A stretch of DNA of 64,000 nucleotides from Cucumibacter marinus DSM 18995 (lineage in GTDB: Bacteria; Pseudomonadota; Alphaproteobacteria; Rhizobiales; Devosiaceae). The stretch covers positions 502,936 through 566,935 of the forward strand of contig NZ_AUCR01000002.1 of NCBI RefSeq assembly GCF_000429865.1. The letters run 5' to 3'. A program made the translations under genes and the position numbers. The notes beneath the pieces were generated by a model that saw only the letters and a list, made by a program, of their open reading frames with translations, was not told where the DNA came from and made no database searches. This document shows, in pieces, positions 39,633-48,102 of the stretch. Each line of letters opens with the position of its first letter. The stretch's first letter is position 1.

Positions 39633-40225
39633 GCGAAATCGGTGTCCAGAAACTCAAGGCCCGTGTCGTCGGGCTGTTTGTGGCCGATGGCGGAGACTTC
39701 GTCACCCGGCCGGCGGAAAGCCTTGATCTGGGTTTCGAGGGAATTGCGGGAGATGTGCATGGCGGGCCGATCCGGTTGTCGGGCGGGCGCGAACCCCGGT
39801 ATCCGCGCGGCACCGAAATCCGCAATGAGCGGCAGCTCTCGATGCTGTGCCCCACAGAACTGGCGGACGTCGCGGATGCGCTTGGCCTTGACGAGCTCAG
39901 GCCCGAATGGATCGGCGGCAATCTGCTGATCGAGGGCATTCCACGCTTTACCCAACTGCCGCCGCGCACCCAGCTTTTTTTCGAGGGCGGAGCGGTGATC
40001 CGCGTGGATGGCGACAACGCCCCCTGCAAGGTTGCCGGCGGCAAGATCGCCGAAGCCGTCGGGCGCCCGGAGCTGACGCTCGATTTTGTCAAGGCGGCGC
40101 GTGGACGGCGCGGGCTTGTCGGTTGGGTCGAAAAGCCCGGCATGATTGCTCTGGGCGAAGCGATTTCAGTGCGGGTCTGGCCGCAGCGCCTTTATGTGGC
40201 CGACGGGCAGGAGGCGCTGCTTTGA
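39629..40225 (+). CDS. MOSC-domain protein
   Basis: A 198-residue protein consisting of a MOSC domain. The motifs are FEGIAGDVHGGPIRLSGGREPRYPRGTEIRNERQLS and the key Cys in IRVDGDNAPCKVAGGKIAE, which in this family holds a sulfur or metal-sulfur cluster for molybdenum cofactor chemistry. It lacks the N-terminal beta-barrel of mARC proteins and may bind Moco or transfer sulfur, with substrate unknown. It overlaps rarD and the following methyltransferase gene by four bases each. Confidence 0.9.
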   Translation: MSEIGVQKLKARVVGLFVADGGDFVTRPAESLDLGFEGIAGDVHGGPIRLSGGREPRYPRGTEIRNERQLSMLCPTELADVADALGLDELRPEWIGGNLLIEGIPRFTQLPPRTQLFFEGGAVIRVDGDNAPCKVAGGKIAEAVGRPELTLDFVKAARGRRGLVGWVEKPGMIALGEAISVRVWPQRLYVADGQEALL

Positions 40226-41031
40226 GGGACCGCAAAATCGACGACCAGGCGTTGGCCGACGCCTATAACGCGGCTCTGGCGCTTGAAAAGGCTGGCCGGA
40301 TCGATGCAGCGGTCGAAGCGTACACACGCGTGCTGACGCTTGATCCCGCCGATCATGGCGGGGTGGCGGTCCGGCTCGCCGCGCTCAGGCGCGGGGAGGT
40401 GCCGGCCAAGGCACCGGATGCCTATGTGGCCACTCTGTTCGATCAGCATGCCGAAGACTTCGAGGAAATTCTCGTCGATGCACTGGGCTATGGCGTCCCC
40501 GGTCTCGCAAGGGACCGGCTCGATGCGCTGGGGCTTGGCCCCTTTGCGCGGGTGCTCGACCTTGGTTGCGGCACCGGGCTGATGGCCGAGGCACTCGGGG
40601 AGAGGGCCGGGGAGATTGTCGGGCTCGATTTGTCCGAGGCCATGGTCGACATGGCTTTCGACAAGGACATCTATGACGGGCTCTATGTGGCCGAGGCGGT
40701 TGAGTTTCTCGAAGACAATGACGAGCCCGCCTTCGATCTGATCGCGGCGGCGGATGTGCTGCCTTATGTCGGTGCGCTCGATGCCTTGTTCGCCGGCATG
40801 GCGGCCAATCTCAACCCTGGCGGTGTCGTCGTTTTTTCATCCGAGGCAGATGAGTCCGCGGATGCCGGATTTGCGGTGACCCCGCATCAGCGCTTTGCAC
40901 ATTCGCGTGGCTATATCGAGACGCAGCTAGAGGCCAGTGGCTTCGCGCTTGTGGAGGCCACCGATATCAATGTGCGCATGCAGGATGGCGCGCCAACGCC
41001 GGGCCAGTTGATCCTGGCCCGGCACCGATAA
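40222..41031 (+). CDS. TPR-like/class I methyltransferase fusion
   Basis: A 269-residue protein with a TTG start (40222) that overlaps the MOSC stop by four bases and has AGGAGG eight bases upstream. Residues 8-55 form a TPR-like helical hairpin (ALADAYNAALALEKAGRIDAAVEAYTRVLTLDPAD). Then comes a Rossmann methyltransferase: SAM loop VLDLGCGTGLMAEALGE, acidic loop EIVGLDLSEAMVDMA and DLIAAADVLPYVG. The substrate is unknown. The TPR-methyltransferase architecture is recurrent in Alphaproteobacteria. Confidence 0.88.
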   Translation: MRDRKIDDQALADAYNAALALEKAGRIDAAVEAYTRVLTLDPADHGGVAVRLAALRRGEVPAKAPDAYVATLFDQHAEDFEEILVDALGYGVPGLARDRLDALGLGPFARVLDLGCGTGLMAEALGERAGEIVGLDLSEAMVDMAFDKDIYDGLYVAEAVEFLEDNDEPAFDLIAAADVLPYVGALDALFAGMAANLNPGGVVVFSSEADESADAGFAVTPHQRFAHSRGYIETQLEASGFALVEATDINVRMQDGAPTPGQLILARHR

Positions 41032-41034
41032 GCG

Positions 41035-42606
41035 TTATTGATCGAAATCGACGGCGACCTTGGCGCGGACGCTGAGCGCGCGCAGCTCGTTGCCGGCGAA
41101 GCCGTGCTCGTATGCCCCTTCGATTTCGAGGCGCTTGCCGTCTTCGGTCAGCCGGTCAGCCCCGATCTCGATGCGGCCATAAGCGTCCCGGGTGGCAGCA
41201 CCACCATTGAGTGAGGTGTAGTCGGCGATCAGTTCGGCTTTGGCGCGGAACTCGGTGTCGCCGGTTGCGGAAGGCTGCCTGACCCGGATCCCGGCGCCAA
41301 GCCCCGCTTGCAGCAGGTCGACCGTTTGCTCCGGAATCACCGTCGCGGTGCTGTCGGTATAGCTGTGCTGGGTCTGGTGGTAGTAGCCGAGCCGCGCTTC
41401 GGGCGCGAAGACGAAGTTGCCATCGGGTATCTCGCCCTGCAGGGCGGCGCTCACCAGCCAGTCGGTGGTGTCGTAATCGTCGGTATAGGTCCCGAGCGGG
41501 GAGATCGTGTTGGCGGAGTGCCCATAGGTGGCGCGGGTGTCGAGGAACAGACCGTCGCCAAGCCGGAAGGTCGCATAAGGTCCGATCGCCCATCCGGTCG
41601 CGGTCTGGGCGGCGTCGGTTCCGATATCGGTTTCGGAGAAGCGGTCGATCTGGATCAGGCCGCCGATCAGGGCGCCATCGCCGACCAGCTTGTCGGCGCC
41701 GACATAGCCGATGCCATACCAGCCCTCGATATCGCCCTGCTGGTATCCACCCAGCGTGCCGTCGGTCCAGATGTCCCATGCCTCGGGCGTGCCGCCAGCA
41801 GGTGACATGACCGGGTCTTCTGACAGACCGGCGAGCTCGCGGGCATAGGCGAGGCCGATCGCCTCCTTTGAGCCCGGAGGCGGCGCACCCGGGTCGCCGA
41901 TCGAGGCCGTTACAGTCGGGTCGTAGACCGGCCGGGGATCGCCGCCGTTCGCGGGATCGGTCAGGCGCTGGATGCGGCGTTGCCGGTCCGGTTCATGCGC
42001 AAGCAGGATCGTGCCGCGGCGTTCTAGGAAGTCGAGGATCATCGGCGCGGTTGCCGACGGGGCATCGACGATCTCGAGATCGTCCGAGACCGGATCGACC
42101 GTGAACAAGGAGGGGCCGGTCGTCCCCGCGACTTCGCCACCCAGGCTACTGGTGGTGTTTGTGTAGGAGCCGGGTGTTGCGGAGCCGGGGATGGAAACCT
42201 GGATCGAGAATGTGCAGGTGGTCTCCGCCGGCACATCGATCCCGGTCACTGAAATGATGCTCGTGCCGGTCAGTGACGATCCCGCGCCGCAGAAGCCGGT
42301 CTGGGGACCGGATGCATTGACGAGGCCGGAGAGGGTTGCGTCGAGATCGTCGGTGAAGCTGGCATTTCCGATATCGAAGCCGGTAGACGGCGTCGCCGTA
42401 TGATCGATGGTGAATTGCAGGGTCACCGTGCTGCCCGGTGCACCGGCGCTCAGAAAGGATTTCGACCAGCTCGGATCATTGAAGATGTTGGCGAAAGCGG
42501 GTGTGGCGGCGGCGAACGCGGCGATACCAAGCGCTGAAGCAAGGGCAAAACGGACCAAGCCGGTCCAATGGCGGCGCGGCGCAACGAAAACGTGGCGGGC
42601 GGTCAT
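41035..42606 (-). CDS. putative surface protein with autotransporter-like C-terminus
   Basis: A 523-residue protein from the ATG at 42606 (GGAGGA just upstream). A signal peptide ends near residue 39 (ATPAFA). Residues 40-180 form a beta-sandwich-like domain (NIFNDPSWSKSFLSAGAPGSTVTLQFTI), similar to DUF11/DUF7933-type surface modules. A linker follows (about 190-290). The C-terminal 230 residues have alternating beta strands with Gly/Tyr-rich turns (GWYGIGYVGADKLVGDGALIGGLIQ, YGRIEIGADRL) and end VRAKVAVDFDQ, suggesting an outer-membrane barrel. It may be a small autotransporter adhesin, but the barrel end is not canonical. Confidence 0.7.
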   Translation of the reverse strand: MTARHVFVAPRRHWTGLVRFALASALGIAAFAAATPAFANIFNDPSWSKSFLSAGAPGSTVTLQFTIDHTATPSTGFDIGNASFTDDLDATLSGLVNASGPQTGFCGAGSSLTGTSIISVTGIDVPAETTCTFSIQVSIPGSATPGSYTNTTSSLGGEVAGTTGPSLFTVDPVSDDLEIVDAPSATAPMILDFLERRGTILLAHEPDRQRRIQRLTDPANGGDPRPVYDPTVTASIGDPGAPPPGSKEAIGLAYARELAGLSEDPVMSPAGGTPEAWDIWTDGTLGGYQQGDIEGWYGIGYVGADKLVGDGALIGGLIQIDRFSETDIGTDAAQTATGWAIGPYATFRLGDGLFLDTRATYGHSANTISPLGTYTDDYDTTDWLVSAALQGEIPDGNFVFAPEARLGYYHQTQHSYTDSTATVIPEQTVDLLQAGLGAGIRVRQPSATGDTEFRAKAELIADYTSLNGGAATRDAYGRIEIGADRLTEDGKRLEIEGAYEHGFAGNELRALSVRAKVAVDFDQ

Positions 42607-42783
42607 CCCGTCCTCCAAATCCAGGCGCATCGCCGCAAAACGCGCGTCTAGTGAAACTGATAGCATCCTCAGCGCCGGAGTTAATCAGCCGTTAACGGTC
42701 AGGGCAACTGCGAAGCGTGACGAATCGGCAACAGTCGGGGGGCAAGTGCCCGTCATATCGTGACTTTTACGTATTGCAGGTCC

Positions 42784-43704
42784 TCACGCCGCCGGCAGGG
42801 CTTCGGAGAGACGCGTGATCCCCACCTGCTGGAACGCGGCGGCAATCTGCCGGTAGGTGCCGGCAAACGGGCTCGACCGGCGCCAGGCGAGGCGGATCAG
42901 GCGGCCCGCACCCGGCGCGGCCAACGAGAGGATACGGATGCGCGGATCGGCGGCTTCGCGGGCCAGGGCGATGGCCGGCAACAGCGTCACGCCGTGATCG
43001 AGCGCGACCATCTCCATGATCGTCGTCAGCGAGGTAGCGGCGAAGGCGAGACGTGCGGCCTCGGCCTCGAGCCGGCAGGCATCCACCGCCTGATCACGCA
43101 GGCAATGGCCTTCTTCGAGCAGCAAGAGGCGCTTTTGCGGCAGGGCGGCAAGCGCCGCCGGTTCCACCTGCTCGGCCTTTGCCGAGACCGCGAGCACGAA
43201 GGGATCGGCGAACAGCACCACGGACTCGATACGGTCGGCAAAGCCTTCGGGTGCCGTGGCGATGACCGCGAGGTCAATTTCGCCGGTGTCGAGCTCGGTC
43301 AGCAAGGTCTCGGTCTTGCCCTCGGAGATCGCGAACTCGACCTCGGGATGCGCGTCCCGCAAGGCCGGAAATGCGATCGGCAGCAAGTAGGGGGCAATAG
43401 TCGGGATGAGCCCGAGCCGGATTGGTTGCACGCCGCCATGGCCGGCGCGCTGGACGTAGGTTTCAAGCTGTTCGGTGGCTGCAACCACTTGCCGGGCGTG
43501 GGCCAGGAACTCGATGCCGAAAGCGGTGGGGCGGGCAGATTTGCGCCGCCTTTCGAAGATCGGCGTGCCGCAGGATTCCTCGAGCAGCTTTATCTGCTGG
43601 CTGAGGGCCGGCTGGGTGACATGGCACTGCGCCGCGGCCTGACCAAAATGGCCGGTACGGGCGACAGCGAGAGCATAATTAAGCTGTTTGAGGGTCGGCG
43701 ACAT
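42784..43704 (-). CDS. oxyR: peroxide-sensing LysR regulator OxyR
   Basis: A 306-residue LysR protein. The HTH is at the N-terminus (NYALAVARTGHFGQAAAQCHVTQPALSQQIKLLEE). The peroxide switch cysteines are Cys201 and Cys210 in HCLRDQAVDACRLE, with the same nine-residue spacing as E. coli Cys199/Cys208. Oxidation forms a disulfide and turns the protein into an activator. It is divergent from katA across a 105-base spacer, the classical OxyR-catalase layout. Confidence 0.95.
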   Translation of the reverse strand: MSPTLKQLNYALAVARTGHFGQAAAQCHVTQPALSQQIKLLEESCGTPIFERRRKSARPTAFGIEFLAHARQVVAATEQLETYVQRAGHGGVQPIRLGLIPTIAPYLLPIAFPALRDAHPEVEFAISEGKTETLLTELDTGEIDLAVIATAPEGFADRIESVVLFADPFVLAVSAKAEQVEPAALAALPQKRLLLLEEGHCLRDQAVDACRLEAEAARLAFAATSLTTIMEMVALDHGVTLLPAIALAREAADPRIRILSLAAPGAGRLIRLAWRRSSPFAGTYRQIAAAFQQVGITRLSEALPAA

Positions 43705-43809
43705 GATTAGGCGATCTTATCGTAATTGAAGGAACAATCAATTTGAACGATGGCTAGCGGCTACCTATGTTAGAACCATTCCAAAATTGGCTAATCATGG
43801 GAGGCCATC
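43705..43809. promoter_or_regulatory. oxyR-katA divergent control region
   Basis: The spacer holds AATTG (43727 area) and CAATT separated by ten bases, within a looser dyad of ATCG near 43717 and CGAT near 43750. This T-N11-A-like symmetry fits a LysR-family site, and OxyR binding here is expected from the layout. Exact contact bases cannot be fixed by eye. Confidence 0.5.
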
Positions 43810-45315
43810 ATGGCAGATCGGCGCAAGATGACGACGTCGGCGGGCGCGCCTGTGCCCGACAATCAGAATTCGATCACGGCGGGCGAGCGCGGCCCGGTCC
43901 TGATGCAGGACTACCAACTGATCGAAAAGCTTTCGCACCAGAACCGCGAGCGCATTCCCGAGCGGACCGTGCACGCCAAGGGCTGGGGTGCTTACGGCAC
44001 GCTCAAGATCACCGGTGACATTTCCAAATACACCAAGGCCAAGGCGCTGCAGCCTGGCGCCGAAACCCCGATGCTGGCGCGCTTTTCGACCGTCGCCGGC
44101 GAGCAGGGTGCAGCCGATGCCGAACGCGACGTTCGCGGTTTCGCGCTGAAGTTCTACACCGAAGACGGCAACTGGGACCTTGTGGGCAACAATACACCGG
44201 TGTTCTTCGTGCGCGATCCGGTGAAGTTCCCCGATTTCATTCACACCCAGAAGCGTCACCCCAAGACCAATCTGCGGTCGCCGACCGCGATGTGGGATTT
44301 CTGGTCGCTGTCGCCCGAAAGCCTTCACCAGGTCACCATCCTGATGTCGGACCGCGGTCTGCCCACCGATGTGCGGCACATGAACGGCTATGGCTCGCAC
44401 ACCTATTCGCTGTGGAACGACAAGGGTGAGCGGTTCTGGGTCAAGTTCCACTTCAAGACCGAGCAGGGCCACCGCCACTGGACCAATGCGGAAGCCGAGG
44501 ACGTCGTCGGGAAGACGCGCGAATCCACCCAGGAAGATCTCTATGGATCGATCGACAAGGGTGAGTTCCCGCGCTGGAAGGTTCAGGTCCAGATCATGCC
44601 GGAAGAGGAAGCGGACAAGCATTCCTACAACCCGTTCGACCTCACCAAGGTGTGGCCGCATGCGGACTATCCGCCCATCGATATCGGCGTGATGGAACTC
44701 AACCGGAACCCGGAAAACTATTTCGCCGAGATCGAGAACGCCGCGTTCTCACCTTCGAACATCGTTCCGGGTATTTCGTTCTCGCCGGACAAGATGCTGC
44801 AGGCCCGCATCTTCTCCTATGCGGATGCGCACCGTCATCGCCTCGGCACGCATTACGAGAGCATTCCGGTCAACCGCCCGCATGTCGAGGTCGCGCACTA
44901 TCACCGCGATGGTCAGATGAACACTTATGGCGGCATCGCGACGGGCAATCCGGACGCCTATTACGAACCGAACTCTTTCAACGGCCCGGTGCAGGACGAA
45001 AGCGCGCAAGAGCCTCCGCTCAAGATCTCGGGTGACGCCGACCGGTACAATCACCGTGAAGGCAATGACGATTTCTCGCAGCCGCGGGCGTTGTTCAACC
45101 TGTTCGATCAGGGTCAGAAAGACCGGCTGTTCGCCAATATCGCTGCGGCAATGGGCGGCGTACCCGGCGAGATCATCGAGCGCCAGCTCGCGCTGTTCGA
45201 CCAGGTTCACGCTGACTATGGCAATGGCGTGCGTGCGGCCCTCAAGGCTGCGCATGGGTATGAGGCCAACGCCGTGCCCGTGACCGGGAACACGCCCCAG
45301 AACGCGGCCGAATAA
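43810..45315 (+). CDS. katA: heme catalase
   Basis: A 501-residue small-subunit monofunctional catalase that disproportionates hydrogen peroxide. The distal His55 sits in [19 protein letters not shown], and Asn128-type sequence [21 protein letters not shown] follows. The proximal heme ligand Tyr337 sits in [14 protein letters not shown]. Length and sequence fit clade 3 catalases that bind NADPH. A GGGAGG site precedes the ATG. It is controlled, by context, by OxyR, and ends in a strong terminator. Confidence 0.97.
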   Translation: MADRRKMTTSAGAPVPDNQNSITAGERGPVLMQDYQLIEKLSHQNRERIPERTVHAKGWGAYGTLKITGDISKYTKAKALQPGAETPMLARFSTVAGEQGAADAERDVRGFALKFYTEDGNWDLVGNNTPVFFVRDPVKFPDFIHTQKRHPKTNLRSPTAMWDFWSLSPESLHQVTILMSDRGLPTDVRHMNGYGSHTYSLWNDKGERFWVKFHFKTEQGHRHWTNAEAEDVVGKTRESTQEDLYGSIDKGEFPRWKVQVQIMPEEEADKHSYNPFDLTKVWPHADYPPIDIGVMELNRNPENYFAEIENAAFSPSNIVPGISFSPDKMLQARIFSYADAHRHRLGTHYESIPVNRPHVEVAHYHRDGQMNTYGGIATGNPDAYYEPNSFNGPVQDESAQEPPLKISGDADRYNHREGNDDFSQPRALFNLFDQGQKDRLFANIAAAMGGVPGEIIERQLALFDQVHADYGNGVRAALKAAHGYEANAVPVTGNTPQNAAE

Positions 45316-45340
45316 GACCGCTTCTGTCTTCATCCCGATT

Positions 45341-45371
45341 GCCCCGGAACCCCCAGGTTCCGGGGCTTTTT
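45341..45371 (+). terminator. Rho-independent terminator of katA
   Basis: Perfect 11-base stem GCCCCGGAACC (45341-45351) / GGTTCCGGGGC (45356-45366), followed by TTTTT, 26 bases after the katA stop. Confidence 0.92.
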
Positions 45372-45428
45372 CATGGTTATGGCGGGGTTAATACCCACGT
45401 CCCGATTTGACTTAAAACCGATCTTCGT

Positions 45429-45447
45429 GTTTCACGCCGCGTGAAAC
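45429..45447. promoter_or_regulatory. split parS-like inverted repeat
   Basis: GTTTCACGCCGCGTGAAAC is a perfect eight-base inverted repeat with a three-base spacer. Each arm equals half of the ParB site parS (TGTTTCACGTGAAACA), but five extra bases separate the GTTTCAC and GTGAAAC halves. It lies about 50 bases before the DUF2336 gene, so it may instead be an operator. Confidence 0.5.
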
Positions 45448-45497
45448 GGGCGTCCGCATACTGTCTCCTACGGCAAAGCGCCGGGAGGTGAATGAAA

Positions 45498-46634
45498 ATG
45501 ATGGACGATCAAGGGACAGGGCGTGCGTTCGAGAATTTTCGCGCGCTGAGCGGCACCCCCAATATCGGTGAGTGTGACGTTCTGATCCGCAACATGGCTC
45601 AACTGTTCAGCCATGTGTCAGACCGCTGCGACGACGAACAGGTCGCGCAGTATGATGAAGTTTTGTGCCAGTTGGCCGATCTCGTCGAGGAAGAGGCGAG
45701 GGCGCATGTCGCCGATCTCCTTTCCAGGCTAGAACGGGCGCCGGGAACGGTGGTGGTCAGGCTCGCCAATGATTCGATTGAAGTGGCGCGTCCGCTACTC
45801 GAATTTTCCAACGTTCTGTCGGACGACGATCTGATCGACGTGGTCAAGGAACGCTCGGAAGAGCATCGGGTGGCCGTGGCCGGCCGCAACGGCGTGACCG
45901 ACCGGGTGGGCGATGCCATCGTGACCCATGGGGGTCAGGCGTCGGTGCTGCGGCTCGTCAATAATTCCAATGCGGAGCTGGGTGAAAAGACCCTGCCGAA
46001 GCTTGTCGAGCGCGCATCCAAGGATCCGGCGATTGCCGGCGACATGCGGATGCGCCGCGATGTCGACTGGCAGGCGCTGGGCAACCGGATTTCGCAGGCT
46101 GGTCAGCAGGCCCGTTCACGGATGCCGGGCAATCCCGGTCAGCCGCAGGCCGACAATACTATGCTCGGCAAGGCCCAGGCCGTTGTCTACAACCGCATCA
46201 AGAACCGGATCGGTTTCGATGCCGGTGAGTGGCGGATCGCCTGGAACCAGGTGAAGGCGCTCAACGATCGCAAGCGGCTCGATTTGCGCGCCATGGACCG
46301 GTTTGCCCGGTTCGGCTACGGCCATCACACCGCAGCGGGCCTGACGGTCATGCTCAATGTGAAGCCGGAGGTCGTGGTGCGCTGGCTCGCGACCCAGGAC
46401 TATGTGGCCCTGACCGTGGCCTCCCGGGCGCTCGGGCTCGACCCGGTTCTGTTTGAGAATGTGGTTGCTGTCATGCCCTGGCGCGACATGCCGACCAAGG
46501 AAGACCGCGAGAATGTGCGCAAGCGCTTCGAGGCGCTTTCCGCGGACGAGGCACGCAACATCTTCGATCTGTGGCGGGCGCATTCTTTCCGCCGCCGCCC
46601 CGAACCGGGCCAGCAGGCTGTCGGCGCCGCCTGA
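45498..46634 (+). CDS. DUF2336 protein
   Basis: A 378-residue all-helical protein of the DUF2336 family, widespread in Alphaproteobacteria. Typical parts are LSRLERAPGTVVVRLANDSIEVARPLLEFSNVLSDDDLIDVVKERSEEHRVAVAGR (HEAT-like helices, about residues 75-130) and the C-terminal RFARFGYGHHTAAGLTVMLNVKPEVVVRWLATQDYVALTVASRALGLD. HEAT-like repeats suggest a protein-binding scaffold. The ATG at 45498 lies nine bases after GGAGG; one at 45492 is closer. Role unknown. The split parS-like repeat lies just upstream. Confidence 0.88.
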   Translation: MMDDQGTGRAFENFRALSGTPNIGECDVLIRNMAQLFSHVSDRCDDEQVAQYDEVLCQLADLVEEEARAHVADLLSRLERAPGTVVVRLANDSIEVARPLLEFSNVLSDDDLIDVVKERSEEHRVAVAGRNGVTDRVGDAIVTHGGQASVLRLVNNSNAELGEKTLPKLVERASKDPAIAGDMRMRRDVDWQALGNRISQAGQQARSRMPGNPGQPQADNTMLGKAQAVVYNRIKNRIGFDAGEWRIAWNQVKALNDRKRLDLRAMDRFARFGYGHHTAAGLTVMLNVKPEVVVRWLATQDYVALTVASRALGLDPVLFENVVAVMPWRDMPTKEDRENVRKRFEALSADEARNIFDLWRAHSFRRRPEPGQQAVGAA

Positions 46635-46675
46635 GGCAGCGCGAATTTCCAAAACGGACTGGCGCGCGGCGTCCC

Positions 46676-46996
46676 TTACGGGGTGTCGCGCGCGATCTTG
46701 TCCATGAAAGTGCAGGCTTTCATCAGCGGGGCGCGATGCAGCGAGCAGATGCGCCACTGGCGATCCACGCGGCGCTCGATGAGGCCGACGGTTTCTAGCA
46801 CCTTGAGGTGACGGGAGATCGCGGGGGCGGTTATCGCAAAGGGTTCGCTCAGATCCCCAACCGTCAGTTCGCCCTCTTGTGCCAGGCGGGCGATGATCTC
46901 CAGCCGAACCGGATCGGAAAGCGCCGCAAACAGAATCGCAAAATCGTTGAGACTTTGCTCGTTGCTGTCGCCCTTCGATTCAGACGGGGTGGTCAT
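46676..46996 (-). CDS. ArsR-family winged-helix regulator
   Basis: A 106-residue regulator. The core is FAILFAALSDPVRLEIIARLAQEGELTVGDLSEPFAITAPAISRHLKVLETVGLIERRVDRQWRICSLHRAPL, a textbook ArsR winged helix. There is no metal-binding Cys pair in the recognition helix, so it probably is not a metal sensor; the C-terminal helix has one Cys (ACTFMDKIA). No target gene lies next to it on its strand. An A+T palindrome is just upstream and could be its own operator. Confidence 0.9.
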   Translation of the reverse strand: MTTPSESKGDSNEQSLNDFAILFAALSDPVRLEIIARLAQEGELTVGDLSEPFAITAPAISRHLKVLETVGLIERRVDRQWRICSLHRAPLMKACTFMDKIARDTP

Positions 46997-47012
46997 GGCA
47001 GCACCGGTCCTT

Positions 47013-47034
47013 ATTTAATTATTGATTTAATTAG
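47013..47034. promoter_or_regulatory. candidate operator of the ArsR gene at 46996
   Basis: Two TTTAATTA units (47014-47021 and 47026-47033), 12 bases apart, in a strongly A+T segment just before the ArsR start codon. Each contains the self-complementary TAATTA, so the whole is also a dyad. Position and symmetry fit autorepression. Confidence 0.45.
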
Positions 47035-47106
47035 GTTTTTTGCCCTGCCCGGCAAAACCAGGTTGAATTTCCTGTAACCCGAAATGTTGCGCAACTCCCG
47101 AAAAAG

Positions 47107-47128
47107 GATATAAAGATATCTTTATATC
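47107..47128. promoter_or_regulatory. perfect 22-base palindrome, SahR-type operator
   Basis: The half-site GATATAAAGAT (47107-47117) is followed exactly by its reverse complement (47118-47128). It ends 13 bases before the GTG start of the ArsR-methyltransferase gene, overlapping the ribosome-site zone. It resembles the A+T palindromes described for SahR, the SAH-responsive regulator of the methionine cycle, so autoregulation together with metF is likely. Confidence 0.75.
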
Positions 47129-47141
47129 AAGGAGTCATCGC

Positions 47142-48092
47142 GTGTCCGGATTACGCGAATTTGTCGATGTCCTGCGCGCGGCAGGTGAGAACACAAGGCT
47201 ACGCTTGTTGGCGTTGTTGGCCAATGGCGAATTGTCGGTCAAGGACCTCACCGAGATACTTGACCAGAGCCAGCCGCGCATCTCGCGGCATCTCAGATTG
47301 CTGTGCGAAGCCGGTCTGGCCACCCGCCATGCGGAAGGGGCCTGGGCCTATTTCCGGTTGTCTGATGACCCCTGGTCGGCAGAACTGGTCACCGCTCTTC
47401 TGGCCCGGCTCGATGAGGCTGACCCGATCCTTAAGGGCGACCGCGACAGGCTCGAGGCGGTGCGTATCGATCATCAGAACCGGGCGTCTGCATACTTCGC
47501 CAAGGTTGCATCCAACTGGGACCGGATACGCGGATTGCATCTGCCTGAGGCAGACGTGAATCGCGCCATTTTCTCCTTGATCGAAAATGTGGATATCGAC
47601 GATTGCCTCGATCTGGGGACCGGTACGGGTCGCATGCTGGAGGTTTTATCGCCTCACTTCAAAAGAGGCGTGGGAATCGATTCGAGCCGCGAGATGATCG
47701 CGGTGGCCCGCGCCAACATTGAAAAGGCGGGTATCCGCAACGCCCAGATCCGGCTCGGTGACATCACTGCGCTTGATGCGTTTTCCGAAACCGCTGATCT
47801 CGTGGTGTTGCACCAGGTGCTGCATTATTTCGACGATCCCGGCCGTGCCCTGCGCTATGCGCGCGCCACGCTCAAGCCCGGCGGTCATGTGCTGATTGTC
47901 GATTTCGCCCCCCACAATCTTGAATTCCTCCGTGAGCAGCAGGCGCATCGGCGCCTGGGTTTGTCCGAAGCGCAGATGGCGCAGTGGGCACGCCTTGCCG
48001 AAATGGAGGTGAAAACCGTTGAAACCCTTCCGCCGGTCGAGGGCCGGGAAGGGCTGACTGTTTGTGTTTGGCTACTGGCCGACAACCGATAG
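47142..48092 (+). CDS. ArsR-methyltransferase regulator, SahR-like
   Basis: A 316-residue protein from a GTG at 47142 with AGGAG seven bases upstream. The N-terminal winged helix (about 1-95, LRLLALLANGELSVKDLTEILDQSQPRISRHLRLLCEAGLATRHAEGAWAYFRL) is ArsR type. The C-terminal 200 residues are a SAM-methyltransferase fold (CLDLGTGTGRMLEVLSPHFKRGVGIDSSREM, LHQVLHYFDDPGRALRYARATLKPGG). In Proteobacteria this pair, beside met genes, is the SAH-sensing SahR; the fold probably binds SAM/SAH rather than catalyses. metF lies ten bases downstream. Confidence 0.88.
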   Translation: MSGLREFVDVLRAAGENTRLRLLALLANGELSVKDLTEILDQSQPRISRHLRLLCEAGLATRHAEGAWAYFRLSDDPWSAELVTALLARLDEADPILKGDRDRLEAVRIDHQNRASAYFAKVASNWDRIRGLHLPEADVNRAIFSLIENVDIDDCLDLGTGTGRMLEVLSPHFKRGVGIDSSREMIAVARANIEKAGIRNAQIRLGDITALDAFSETADLVVLHQVLHYFDDPGRALRYARATLKPGGHVLIVDFAPHNLEFLREQQAHRRLGLSEAQMAQWARLAEMEVKTVETLPPVEGREGLTVCVWLLADNR

Positions 48093-48102
48093 GACCCCGT
48101 TT

